Part shown: one piece after another, positions 24,261-35,555 of the stretch
Layout: the number at the start of each line of letters is the position of its first letter
How positions within the stretch are numbered: position 1 is the first letter of the stretch
Source: Lycocorax pyrrhopterus obiensis
Taxonomy: Eukaryota; Chordata; Aves; Passeriformes; Paradisaeidae
Assembly: GCA_014706295.1 (NCBI GenBank)
Contig: JACSVZ010000011.1
Location: 3,970,663 to 4,034,662 of the forward strand
Length of the DNA: 64,000 nucleotides
Direction: 5' to 3'
The notes under the pieces: model-generated
Databases searched by the model: none
Told to the model about the DNA's origin: nothing
Seen by the model: only the letters and a program-made list of their open reading frames with translations
Made by a program: the position numbers and the translations under genes

Positions 24261-24532
24261 TATGGGAGATTTGATTTTATTTATTTTGAGGAAGTATGTA
24301 GGCACAAATATTTAAAACCAGATATTATTGGTGAGAAATGTTGTAAAAATGTCCTTCAAATCAATTCATATTTATAAATCCAGTATCTGGAGCCACAAAG
24401 AGGAAGCTACAGCGTAAATATCACTTATTTTTTTTACACATTTTTAAAAAACAGATGAATTGGCATGTATGTCCTTCCCTAGCAAGTAAGCTGTTTGTAA
24501 CTCACTTGTGTGTGAAGGAAGTCCCTAAGCAG
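24261..24532. other. AT-rich noncoding DNA
   Basis: The sequence is AT-rich up to about 24520 and then changes abruptly to the GC-rich islet. No gene is seen. Confidence 0.55.
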
Positions 24533-24677
24533 CGGGCGCTCTGCCCTGCCCTGCTCGGGAGCGGGGCTGTTCTCTGCAGAGCGGCTCCCAGCGTGAGCCG
24601 GCTCAGAGCCGCGCTCCGCAGCGCTCGGCAGCGCTCAGCCCCTCAGGTCACCGCCATCTGAGGCGCTCACTGGGCCG
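24533..24677. promoter_or_regulatory. CpG-dense islet with decamer repeat
   Basis: I count 16 CpGs in these 145 bases, a density near that expected without CpG depletion, inside DNA where CpG is rare. Within it, 24608-24637 is a three-fold decamer repeat: GCCGCGCTCC, GCAGCGCTCG, GCAGCGCTCA. On the minus strand a good Kozak context (GCCTCAGATGGCGG) opens a frame of only four codons. The islet could be the promoter of an unannotated transcript, or a CpG-rich enhancer. It is too short for formal island criteria. Confidence 0.45.
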
Positions 24678-25189
24678 GCTTTGCTTTCTGTGTCTCTCTC
24701 AAAATGAACTCTGCCGCTCGGTTCAAATGGTTCAGCAGCAAATTGATCTCGCCGAGTCCACACGAGCCCAAACTCCTGCAAGAATTTCTTCCTTTCCTTA
24801 GACCCTGTGCCTTCTTCATTAGCTTTGATATAGGCTCCCTGCCTCACTTCTGCTGTTTCTTGTGCTTATCTTTTCACAGGGCAGTCAGCAGCTTCACCCT
24901 TTCAGCAGCTTATCCAAGCTTACACTGTAAAAGCTGCTCTCATCCCCAGCTAGGAAGAATCGCTCTGTGTCAAAGGTGAGGCTCAGTGCAGTCAACTTCC
25001 ACGGGCCAGTCAAGCTCAAGGAGCTGGGAACTAGTGCTGCTGGTGGTGACAGGGACCTTGCCTAGGCTGGAAGTCTCTGCAAGCCTCTTCCAGGCAGCAT
25101 GTGGTTTGTGTTGACAAATAAAATGGTTTTTGGCTATAAGGCTCCTAAGGGCTATTTTGCTCTCTGAATTGGGAATATTTCCATTTCCC
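24678..25189. other. Noncoding DNA
   Basis: No gene or repeat that I recognise lies between the CpG islet and the CR1 element. Confidence 0.55.
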
Positions 25190-25434
25190 TACCCTCTGAA
25201 TAGGGAAATTAAAGGTTGGAGGTCAGGGAAAGGTTCTGCTTCCCCCAGAGGGTGCTGGGCACTGCCCAGGCTCCCCAGGGAATGGGCACGGCCCCGAGGC
25301 TGCCAGAGCTCCAGGAGCGTTTGGACAGCGCTGCCAAGGATGGGATTGGTGGGGTGTCTGTGCAGGGACAAGAGCTGGATTCATGATCCTTGGGGTTCCC
25401 TTCCAATACAGGACATTCTCTGATTCTATGAACA
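25190..25434 (+). mobile_element. CR1 LINE 3' end (5'-truncated)
   Basis: In plus orientation the block shows a degraded GGTTGGA..TCAGGGAAAGGTTCTG segment, GTGCTGGGCACTGCCCAGGC, then CCCAGGGAATGGGCACGG, TCCAGGAGCGTTTGGACAGC and GGTTCCCTTCCAA. It ends in CTCTGATTCTATGA, which carries the CR1 terminal octamer (ATTCTATG). This order matches the 3' part of bird CR1 closely. It is the only plus-strand CR1 in the window. It is 5'-truncated and keeps none of the ORF2 domains. A CR1 origin is firm; the exact left end is not. Confidence 0.9.
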
Positions 25435-27119
25435 AAATAACCTGCATCAGTGATGGGGTGGGTTTTACCCTTTAGAGGTCATTTGTTTTAGGGAAGAATT
25501 CCCTGTTTTTCTAGGTGGTGGAGGAGTCACTTTGGCTGACACTTACAGGTCTAACAGAAGCAGCCTTGTAGTCACTAAGAAAAGAGAAGACCCTTCAAAA
25601 TCAGGTTCGCCTCATCCAAACACAGATGGCTGGCACTGAGGGGAGTGAATTCCTCCCTGGAATGCCACTCCCTTTCCCCAGGCCGAGGGGCACAGAGATT
25701 TAACTCTGGTTAGATGTGTAAAGTCAGCTCAGGCAATTTGTACCCAGTTATTCTGCTGGTGTTGCAAGGGGCACAGCCATGCTCAGAGCCCTCTGAGTGT
25801 GCCACCCTCTTGGAATAAACTTCAGCAAGCTGCTCCCCAGAGAGCTCCAACATGAGCTGTGTTTAGACCCAGACCAAAGGCCCTCTGTGGTTTAAGGTGG
25901 CTTCTTTGACTTTGCACTGAAATGGAGCAGAGGAGATGGGCTTAAACTGCTCTGAGCGGAGAAGGAGCGAGAGGCAGCACAGCCTTTGAGCAGCAGCTCT
26001 TTCTGGGATGTTGATCCTCTGGCATTTTCCAGGCTGGGTTAGGGCAGCTGGAGTAAACTTCCACATGCCCTGGTTTCATACCTGCATTTCAAACTGCGGG
26101 CCAGAGCCAAATTCTCCACAGGCTCTACAAACAGATACAAAACAGGCTGGGCCAGGATGAGTCTGGGGACTCTGCAAGGGGAGGAAAGTGAGGGGAACGT
26201 CACCATGGCTGAGAAACACAGGAGGGATGAAAGCTGGAGGCCAAAGGGAGAAACAGAGCTGAAAAATGATCAGAGGCTGAGGTGCAAACATCCTGTGAAC
26301 TCTGTGTTTCTCTTCTAATGAGCTGCTTGTTTTTTTTTTTCTTCTTCCTCTGCCCACATTAACTTTTCCCTGTGGACAGGACTCTTTTGAGTTTATTTTT
26401 CTGGGTTTGTTTGGGTTTTGTTTTTGTGTTTTTTTCTTATTTGGATCCATGTTTTCCATTTGCAGACTTTGAAAACCCACCCCATTTATCTGTGCTAAAT
26501 GATTCAGGACCCTACAGGACCCAACTTCAGTTATTTGACTTCTCTTTTAATACTGGAAACAAATGTGATTAAATAATAAATTTGATTGTCTACTTAGGAG
26601 TGTTTGTTTCCTCAAGTCTAATGCTAATTTCTTGCTTTCTTAAATCTTTCTTGCTTTTAATATGACATGTATCATGGGAAATTGCTCACTAAACCAGAAG
26701 CAGATTTAATAAAAATCTTTCCACGCACTCAACACCAACTGCTTTAAATCTATGCAAGCAAAAATTAAGAGCTATCATTCAGACTTGTGTTTTCAAACAC
26801 ATAAGGGAGGTTTCTTAGGGAAGTTTCCTGATTTTAAGCATACACAGGCCATAGTTCTCTGTTTCACTACCCAGGGTTCAGAAGTAATAGAATTTTGATA
26901 CAGCTAAGTTAGTGCAAAGATTACAGAAACATTTTCAGTGGTAAGACAAGGGGTTTACTTCTGGTGTGTTGGGAAAAAAAAGGGATCAATAAAAGCCTTT
27001 ACAATGCATTACTGTGAAGAAAAAAATAATTTGTGTAGAAGTTACTGTGAGCTTTAGACTAATGGTCATAAACATAAATTATATTGAAAAACAGATAAAA
27101 TTAAATAAAGACTTGCAAA
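25435..27119. other. Single-copy noncoding DNA
   Basis: No gene is seen. A run of 11 T (26330-26340) and a following T/G-rich tract to about 26450 are simple sequence. A 134-codon minus frame (26076-26480) passes through these tracts and is Lys/Pro-rich by composition. I do not believe it is coding. Confidence 0.6.
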
Positions 27120-27540
27120 GTATAAATTTGCTGCTGGCAATCTAAAAAGGATTTTCTTGTTCCTCGCCCATGGGATTTGGGGTTCTATCAAGGAAGCTTT
27201 CCTACTTGTCATACATCATTTCAAAGAGACATATATAGCCTGGAAACTGCTTTAAGGCAGCTGCAAGCAAGTGTCACTTTGAGTTAAATGCATTATTAAA
27301 CTGTTGGGAAATTTCACATCATGGGTCATTTATCTATGCTAAATGGGTCAAAAGCCTCTACACATGCCTAGATAAATGAGAGAGAAGAGCAAAATTCTCC
27401 CTTGGGAAGTAATACGTTGACAACCTCTTAGAGTTCATGTTGTTATTTTTAGTAGATAAGAGGAAAAACGCCTTGCTAAGTACACTAATTCATAAACCCA
27501 GGTGCCAAGCACCCACAAGAAAAATGTTACCAAACATTCC
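27120..27540. promoter_or_regulatory. Candidate conserved noncoding element
   Basis: This balanced, low-repeat block has words such as GGTCATTTATCTATGC, AACTGCTTTAAGGCAG and CTAATTCATAAA. It ends shortly before a CR1 insertion at 27659. Its texture is that of conserved vertebrate noncoding sequence, with no frame to explain it. Confidence 0.25.
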
Positions 27541-27658
27541 CACTCTTTGATGATGCTTTGTGAAAGATGTCAGCAAAATTAGGTGTAACATGCTTTGGAT
27601 CTCTGTCTTTAATGTCTGATTATGTGGTCCCAAAAGATGCCCACTGAATAAAGTGTAT
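27541..27658. other. Short noncoding spacer
   Basis: This is unremarkable single-copy sequence between the candidate element and the CR1. Confidence 0.5.
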
Positions 27659-27775
27659 ACAGAATCATGGAATCACAGGGTGGTTTGGGCTGGGAGGGAC
27701 CTTAAAGATCAGCCTGCCATGGGCAGGGATGCCTTCCACTGTCCCAGGTTGCTCCCAGCTCCAGCCAGCCTCACC
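27659..27775 (-). mobile_element. CR1 LINE 3' end (5'-truncated)
   Basis: Two octamer-like tail units (AGAATCAT, GGAATCAC) are followed by GGTGGTTTGGGCTGGGAGGG, ACCTTAAAGATCA, GCCATGGGCAGGGATGCCTT and CCACTGTCCCAGG. This is the reverse complement of a bird CR1 3' end. Compared with the usual form, about 14 bases are missing between GATCA and CTGCCATGG, a small internal deletion. The element is on the minus strand, with its 3' end at 27659. Confidence 0.92.
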
Positions 27776-28805
27776 AGTTCAGATGTTTTGGGAAGCAGTA
27801 CTGGGGGCACTCAGGACAAGGCTGCAGGGAACGAAAACAGAGCCACGCAAAGTTCCTAAAACTTTGATGTGCTGCTAATATGTGATTTAATTTAGTGACA
27901 GAGAAGATTTTGGTTTTGGAAATCCTGCCCCTGGCATGTTGCTGGGCGTTCCCAGATGCCACGAGATGCATCATCAAACAAATTGGAAGCCAACCTGGTA
28001 GCCAGTTTTAGGGAATTAGCAGCAGCGTAAATCCACATGAGAGGAGAAGTGAGCTAGAAACAGTTCTTCACAGTGCATTGGCATTCTTTCATGTTGAAAG
28101 ATTATGTTTTCCATTTCCTTGCACATTTGCCCATCAAGCAGGCCAGTCAGAACAATACTTGAGCAAACAATGGCAAAGGGAGGGCCATCCTTTTGATTAG
28201 GAGCAATTTTGCTTTCTCGGTAGCTGATAGAGGGGAAAAATGGTTTGGTGTTGGTATCAGCACATAGCTCTGAGCCAGCTGGGCTCACACGGAGCTGTTC
28301 CTGGCTGAGAGGCACTGAAGGCTCAGCCCCCTCCTCTGCAGAGGGGTGGGCAGAAAAGTCTCCTCCTCAGCCAGAAGGTTATGGGATATTTTATCAAATA
28401 CTTTCTAGGTGTTGGTGAAGAATAATTCACTTTAACACAAGAAGCCGATGTTAATGACTAGATATTTAGGTATCCAGCACATGAGGTTTTTAAAAATATT
28501 TTTTAGAATATTTTTTCTTTTTCGGTGAAGAAAGGTTTTCTTATTTTGAAGTTTGGTTGATTTACGGGTGAAAAAATTAAAAGGCTGAAAAGCATAAAGG
28601 ATCTGTGTGTAGTCAAAATCATTACTGCTTCTCGTTGGTGCAACATGTAAAAAGGGACCCCAGCCTCCCAAAAGGCACTGAGCATTTCAGTTTTTACTAA
28701 TCAATACTGACTCAGGACAAAGATGAACTATTTTATTGCACTACCCACCTAGAAAACATTCAGCCCATAGAACTTATTGTAACTTTAAAAATCAAATGGA
28801 ATTAA
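27776..28805. other. Single-copy noncoding DNA
   Basis: I recognise no gene. A 99-codon minus frame at 28016-28315 has a protein-like composition and a possible splice acceptor. It is discussed as a finding. Confidence 0.5.
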
Positions 28806-28825
28806 AGGTTACATCAATGTAACCT
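28806..28825. other. 20-bp near-perfect dyad (9+9, 2-bp centre)
   Basis: AGGTTACATCAATGTAACCT has 9-bp arms that are exact reverse complements around CA. The half site ATGTAA is shared with PAR-bZIP/NFIL3-type sites, and AGGTTA is close to a nuclear-receptor half site. The dyad is certain; binding is not shown. Confidence 0.6.
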
Positions 28826-29439
28826 GTCTCTTTAACTATTTTTCAAAATGTATAGTTTTAAAAATTATTTTCATACAAGACAGACTTATTAAAACTTCAG
28901 CACGTTAAAAATTGGTAGATCAAAGAAAGCAAAGCGTAGCAAGATGTTTGGCTGATGAACCAAGCAAAGCAAAGCTGATCTGCTGAAGCCAGCTGACACT
29001 GCTGGCATTATCCCAAAATGTACAAACACATAACCTGACCTATCAGTGCATTTTATTGAGATGTCACTGAGAACAAAATTAAAACATCTAATTAAAATTT
29101 TTCTCAGACACAAAATTAATGTATATATCAAAGGCATGACATGGGTTCTCAATTAATTAATTAACCTACTTTCAAGTACAAAATCTCTGTGCTCAGGTGT
29201 TCTGCCTATGGAAAGTTTCTGACCAGGTCCCCAGCTAGCCTGATAAGCTTTTAAGCTAAATTGTCTTCATACTGTAAGAATAACTTATATCACCATTAAT
29301 CTCTTACTTTACTCCTCTTTATAAATTTGCCACAATGAGATTAGAAACAGACATTATAAAACAGCTCTATAGATCAGAGAATATTCCTGATGGTGTTCAT
29401 GATGCAATGTGAGTATGGGTTCAGGGCACAGAATTTAGC
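28826..29439. other. AT-rich noncoding DNA
   Basis: No gene is seen. A perfect (AATT)3-type homeodomain-like palindrome, AATTAATTAATTAA, lies at 29151-29164. Confidence 0.55.
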
Positions 29440-29960
29440 TGATTTTGTTTGTGTGCAATGTTTGTTGTCATAACCTACATCAGGCCATTTACAGGATCAA
29501 CGATGGCTCTAAATTAAATAAGCCAGATTTACTTAATTTGCTCCATAATAACAATATTACATTATTTTAGCCAAACGCCGATGTCAAACTGAACAGAAAT
29601 AAGAGGAAAGCAGTAATTAGTCTAGGTTAAAATATATCCTCAAAGGATATTAAATATGCAAGAGCTCATCCATGAAAATTAGACTGCAAGAGGTTACACC
29701 ATGTATTGGCTTATTTTGTTACATATCAAATTATCTCTCATGAATAAATATATCTAATAATGTTTAACTCTATAATTTAATAGTGCCCTATTAAAAATAC
29801 TTTCTAAATCAACCAGGCTGTGTATTTGATTTTCTATGATTATCAGATTTTAAGTACACAATAATTAAATGTGCAATTTGTACTGACTCCTGCAAGTGCA
29901 TTTAGACTGTGCCCTTCTATCCCTCTTGTAAGTAACTTTAATAAATATGGGTGTCAGGAC
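29440..29960. promoter_or_regulatory. Candidate AT-rich conserved noncoding block
   Basis: The sequence holds many TAATTA/ATTAAA-type words without simple repeats: CAGTAATTAGTCTAGG, ACACAATAATTAAATG and GATTATCAGATTTTAAG. No frame of useful length exists. AT-rich, homeobox-word-rich blocks of about 500 bp are typical of deeply conserved elements in vertebrate gene deserts. Conservation must be tested. Confidence 0.3.
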
Positions 29961-32329
29961 CTAATACTTCAGTGGGATAATATAAGTTAAAAAGCACAAC
30001 AAGTTGTGAAGTTTCTTAATAGAAAAAAAAAAAAAAGTTAGTTTAGTGCTTCTTGTGTATTTAAAGCAAAAGAAACAGTCCCTGAACTACAAAGGGTGAG
30101 TTTGATGTGCTTTGCAACGTGAGCACTGCTGTGTTCCCTTTCCCACAGATACCAGACCACAGATTCCTTAAAGGATTTGAAACACATCCCACCCAGTGTT
30201 AAATCCTCCCCTCGCCTGTCATCAGGCAGCCACACGATCTCCCTGCCAAGCAGCTCTGGATGGGAGCGACCTCCAGCCCCTCACAGCTCCCCTGCGCGGC
30301 GTTTGCTGCCCCGGAGCACCGAGGGACCCTGTGAGAAATGAACCCGGTAATAGGTGCTGGGGAAGTGCAGGTGAGCTACAAGTCCCTGCATGCAGCCTTA
30401 ACCCGGAGCCAGCCCTGCTCCCCCAGAGGAGCGATGATGCTCCAGTTGCCATGGTGAGCTCCACTCAAAGATTGGAGCTCTTGCTCCCCTTTTTCCCTGG
30501 GAGGGTGAAGATTTCACAGAGTTTTTGTTCCCTTTTTCCATGGTCCCTGCCCAGCACCAAGCCCAAGCCACGATGCTGAGCTGAGCAAAGGTTTGGTGCT
30601 ATTTGCTATTTCTAAAAATTCATGAAGATAAATTAATCTCCTTCCTACCATGTTTCCTCCACCTTAAGAAATGAAGATGAAGAGAGGAGCAATCAGCTAA
30701 TTAACCCTCTTCTCCAGGCACAAAGAGCTGCATTACAATGTGACATTGCTCTGCCCTTTTCTTTTTGAGAGTTTTCCTGGCCTATCAGAGTCTGCTCTAT
30801 GAAAAGACCCTCTGCATCTGCTCTTGCAACCTGCTAATTACAATACTGTAATTAAACGCACACAGAAGCAATTACCTTCATATATCACCGTGCCTGACAA
30901 GCGCAGAGCAGTTTCCAGTTGCACCACGCTCAGCTCCCCTCTCAGAAAGGTGGAGAGCTGGGTTTGGCTCACCTGTTTTGACTGCTGCATGAGGACACTG
31001 AAAATCCAAACTGCTCTGTGACCTGCAGCTCTGTGAAAGGAGAGCCCACACCCATGCACAGAAACAGCCTCAAGGCTCCACGAGCAGGAGCTGCAGCCCC
31101 ACTGAAGTTACCACAGTTGGATGGATCCAAGAGGCCAAAGTGGCTCCAGTGCTGTGGCTGCTCCATCTCCCCCTTGAAACAACTTGATTGTCTCTCAACT
31201 GCTGTTCCTGGTTCCTGAGCCTCTGCGAAGACTCAAAGTCTCAACAAAATCCTGGGTTTTCCTTGGATTTTTGAGGCTTCATCCCGTTTCCTGGTTTCAG
31301 CGTTCCCAACATCCTTTTCTCTATGACCTAGTAGCACTTGAGCCTCATAGAGAGCAGAGCTTAAGGTTTTATTTTGCTTGGTGAGGAACAAATAAATAGA
31401 TTTTTGCGAATGCTTCAGCCTTTGCTGCTTGCTCTACAGAACACTTTGAGCCCGCGGCTGAGCCACGCTTAGTGGAGGTTCACACCCAGAGTGCTCCGAG
31501 CTGGGCTCAGCTGTGGGACACAGAGGAAGTTCTGTAAATCACAGGCTGGCACAGTAAGAAACCACACGAAACAGTCCAGCCAGGGAAGGGGACAGGAATC
31601 TGTAGGAAAGCAAGAGAAAGTAGAGGACTTGACAGCGCCCCCCGACACTGCCCCATCCTGCTTCTCTGTTCTGCCTTGGTGTCACATCATTATCTGAAGG
31701 GAGAAGAAGAAAAAAGCTGTTGTAAAGTGTCAGTGCCTTTGAATTATAGACAAAACGCAGACACATCAAAATGTATTTTCCTTTTCAATACCTTTTCTTA
31801 AATGAAATATAATGGCCAGCTCTAGGCTAGGTGCTGCCACGGGTTGCCGATGGGAAGTGAGAAACAACAGCAACAAATCCATCTTTCTTCCTGAAGTACT
31901 GCTTGCAGCATGAGGCAGCACTAATCAAAGACAAATCACAAAGGTTTGGATTTCTTCTGTTCGGGACTAATACCTACGGGCAAGGTGGAGAAGAGAACTG
32001 TTTGATACTGAGCAGCTATGCTCCCTTCACTCTTTACCACCTCATTTAATGAAAGCTCAGAAGGTTTATTCTGTAAGAAATTAGGAATAGTATTAAAACA
32101 TAGCGAATCCTGTTATTTGATGGCACTTCTGGAGCAGCATAGAAGATCTGGGAGAGTTTATACCCAAATCCACTGGTATGCATAAAAAGTGATTTTCTTC
32201 CCAGTGCTGAAACAAAGAGTTACATCGATGAGCAAGTGTCTATGGTACCTAAGAATGAAATAAGAGGAAACAAACAGCAGGGATACTCCAAGAATGGAGC
32301 AGGCTGCACACAGCATTTCTTTGAAGTAT
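29961..32329. other. Mixed noncoding DNA
   Basis: A run of 14 A lies at 30023-30036. Bases 30228-30430 are GC-rich with about nine CpGs, less dense than the islets at 12.6 and 24.6 kb. The overlapping 127- and 80-codon frames there show no family resemblance. The remainder is unremarkable. Confidence 0.55.
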
Positions 32330-32460
32330 AATTACAGCCCCACTGAAGCATGACTGGAGCCTCCCGTATTTGCAACAACTGTAATCAGTGTAATCATGCT
32401 GCCATTTCATTTCCCCTCACACATTCTGTTAAGGCATTAGGACTGCTGGGTAGACTGCTG
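32330..32460. promoter_or_regulatory. Candidate conserved noncoding element
   Basis: The short block contains GTATAATTACAGCCCC and a paired TGTAATCAGTGTAATCATGC, where two GTAATCA words lie 10 bp apart, about one helical turn. Such spacing is common for cooperative homeodomain sites. It is judged by motif only. Confidence 0.28.
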
Positions 32461-35400
32461 GAATGATACAGTTAATCCTGTCCATTTATTTCCTTCATGC
32501 TGATAAATCGTGTTGTTATTCTGCTGTATTCATACTTCTTTTCTCTGACTTTGAGGCTGAAGCAGCCCATTTCATAGTGCTGCAAGAACACTGTTTGTTA
32601 AAGAAGAATAGAAGGTTTTACCAGATTTTGTTAGATTTTCAAAACCTTTACAGGGCCTCTCATGTCTGCTGTTAATTAGCAGTATTGGGACCAAATAAAA
32701 ATAACAGATAACTCCCTCTTGTAAAATTATTCCTTCCAGTTGTTATTATTTAGTTACAGTGAAGGGAGTGGGAAAAAAAAGGAAACAGAAAAAGACACCA
32801 AGAAGCCTAATTTGACTGCCATTTTACCCTTTCCTGAGTGAGTGCCCTGCTTCCAGTTTTCTTTCTTTAAGCAGGTGCATTAGCAAAATAAAATAATATA
32901 ATGGGAATTGCCTTGAAGGTATAGGAGGTAATTAAAACAATATACATAGCTAAGTGAAGCAAGGGTAGGGCGCAACATCTGCTCTAGCACACAAAGCCCT
33001 TGGAAAGAAGACACAAACTGATTTAGAATACATTATGTTGCTGATTTTTCTTGATAATTATACCCCTCCTTTCTTTCAGATGGTCCTTCAGTGCAGTTGC
33101 ATGAACCATGGGCTGAAGTAAGATCACTCCAGTGAAAGGGCAGTGATTTTCCTGCTGATAAGGGCTGGTGCCGATGACACTTTTCATTTATTTAACTGTT
33201 TCTGAATGTTGTATTTGCCTAATTTTTAAGGAAACATTTTCTGTGGTTCTTCCTCTATCAGACCATTTAAAAAGGTTGTGGAAAATGGTAGAGTGAGCGT
33301 TTAACAAAAATTCTTCACCTTGACATCTATCTAGGAATTTAAACAACTATTTAATAGGCAGACTCATAAGAAGGAAATCTAGATAACAATTAAACTAATA
33401 CTGCTCTTCTAATGACTGAAGAGCCGAGAGTAGGTATCGAGGTAATCACATTCATTTTAAATTTATATGCTATGCATATCCTTGCAAGCATTTTGAAAGA
33501 AAGTGGTGCAGAAGACACAGGTGCCTAAATTAATAAACATTAGAAAATCAGCAAGAGATTTAACTACACTGGTTATTGTTTTCAATTATTAAATAATTAG
33601 TTTGAACATCTCTGTACACCTGGCCCCAAATCCTGGGATTCAATTACCTTGAATGGCTCTGGGCTGCTATTTGATCACTTAATACTAAATCTGCAAAGTG
33701 CTGGGCGTTGGGAAGAATGTCTGGTGGAGGACATGGGGATTTCCCAGAAGTTTTATGGAAAAGTTCACTAATCAGAACATTTTCGTTTGCAGAGTCAAGA
33801 CTATAATTATTAATGGAAAAGCTTTATTAAGATTTTTGGTTTTTTAAGAAAACAGGTGGCAGGCAGCAGACTGAATCCCAGCATCTCAGTATTCTAACAA
33901 ATAAGCGTTTACCTTTCCAGGAGAGCTACATTTGAGAGAATAATTTCAGAAATGTCACGTGCTCCTCCAACTTTCCTACCTTTTTGCTCTCCATAATGAC
34001 CAACTCAAGTACCCTGTCTGGTTCAGTTTGAAGAGCACTGAATTTATCTCTTACTGCAGCTCCAGTAGATGCCTTCTGAGAATTTCTATGCAATACAAAA
34101 TTCAGAAAAGCTTTATTTGAATTAAAGTCCTCCAAGAGGCTCTTAAGCAATACACTCAGCCTACTGGTGATATATCTTGAATTCTGTTACTCATTAAAGC
34201 AACACGCCGAAACAGTTTGCTATAAAATTTAAGATTAAAAAAAGGATTTAATTAAAAGTTTTGGGAAAAGTTTCACATTAAATGTCAAAGTGTTTGGCAT
34301 GGTGTTTATGGCATGTAATCATTTTCCTGGAGAAATTGAGGAATGAAAGAAATATTCCTATGACATCCTCTTTTAATAGGTCCAGTAGGATAAATAGGAT
34401 AACGAAATAAATGTAGACTTAGGAGTCCGGTATCTCACTTATTTTTTCAGAAAGACACGGAATAGCCAAGTGCCGTTTCTGCACACATCTCTAAGTAATG
34501 TATGTAATTCTATCAGAAGTTTCAATAGGTCAAAACATCTTTTTCTTTCCAGCTTTTGAGCGTTAATTGATTGCAAACCCTGTAATTTCACTAGCAAAAT
34601 ACAGAGCCAGATTTTTTTTCTCTGCCTAAAAGCTCACTCCCAGCAAACTGCTGTCCCCCTTCCTAAGCAGGAAGGAAAACAACAGGGGTGGGGAGTGTTT
34701 CCTGAACCTTGAAAAGGCCTAATTGATGTGTAACTGATTTTCCAGTCGAAACACAATAACGTAGCCCAGGCTGGCAGAGGAGAGGTCGCTGAATCTCTCT
34801 ACATTTCTGTTTCTTGTGGCGCTCAGTGACACAAAACAGGGGCAATATTGGTGGCAATCACTGACATCCTCAGATGATCCAGTTAAGGGAAACCTCTACA
34901 GCAACATCACACATTCCTGGGTTCTGTGGCATCATTTAAAGAGGACCTGAGACAGCCACGGATATTTCAGACTTAAATTTTCTACAGCACATATTTCTGA
35001 ACATAACTGCTCCCAGGCATGCTGATCATATTCATGAGATGTTAATTCTTGTGAATTATATAATCTGTTACTTGGTTAAGTATTACATGTATTGCCATTG
35101 CCAAATTGATTATTTGCATTAATTGAACGAAAATTTGCAAGAGGATTTTTTTTTCATCAACTTGACTGGTTATGAACAAGTCCCTGTGACCATTTGGAGT
35201 CACGACTGAGTTGAGGCTGAGAACACCACCCAGATGGCTGCATTTGGAAACTTTGGCTCAGTGCAAAGCCAATGAAAGCTTTCTTGGGCTGGCTTAAAAT
35301 GTGCTTTGCAGGTCCATTTGTGCGACTGGAGATGCCACGGAGAATGCACACAACGAATGGATTTGAGAATTCACTCTCTCTGCTGTGCCACACAGTACCT

Positions 35401-35470
35401 GTCAAGAGTGGTGATGGTAATAAAAGCAAGTTAGAGCTAAAAGGCATTTAGAAAACTTGACTTACTTGTA
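32461..35470. other. AT-rich noncoding DNA with scattered enhancer-like words
   Basis: I recognise no gene. Enhancer-like patches lie at about 33560-33720 (CAATTATTAAATAATTAG) and 34990-35150 (GATTATTTGCATTAATTG, an octamer-like word beside TTAATTG). A minus-strand exon-like segment at 33980-34085 is treated as a finding. Confidence 0.5.
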
Positions 35471-35555
35471 AACAGATGGGCTTGCATTCCTGAACATCTT
35501 CGGTCACACAATCAGGGCAGGTCAATGGCAGAGATCTGTGGCTCTATTCAGGTAT
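35471..35555 (-). mobile_element. MIR-like ancient SINE fragment
   Basis: Read on the plus strand the block follows the reverse complement of MIR. ACAGATGGG, a diverged middle, GGTCACACAATCAGGGCAGG, GTCAATGGCAGAGATCTG and TATTCAGGT match the order ACAGATGGGG, AGGTCACACAG, AGT..TGGCAGAG and GAACCCAGG. The element is therefore on the minus strand. It is heavily diverged, as expected for an old amniote SINE. Confidence 0.5.

Noticed and set aside
35157..35447. Minus-strand frame behind a CACTCTTGACAG acceptor as an exon
   Set aside because: The frame is Ser/Gln-rich, has no good donor and matches nothing known. An acceptor-like CAG upstream of a random frame is common.
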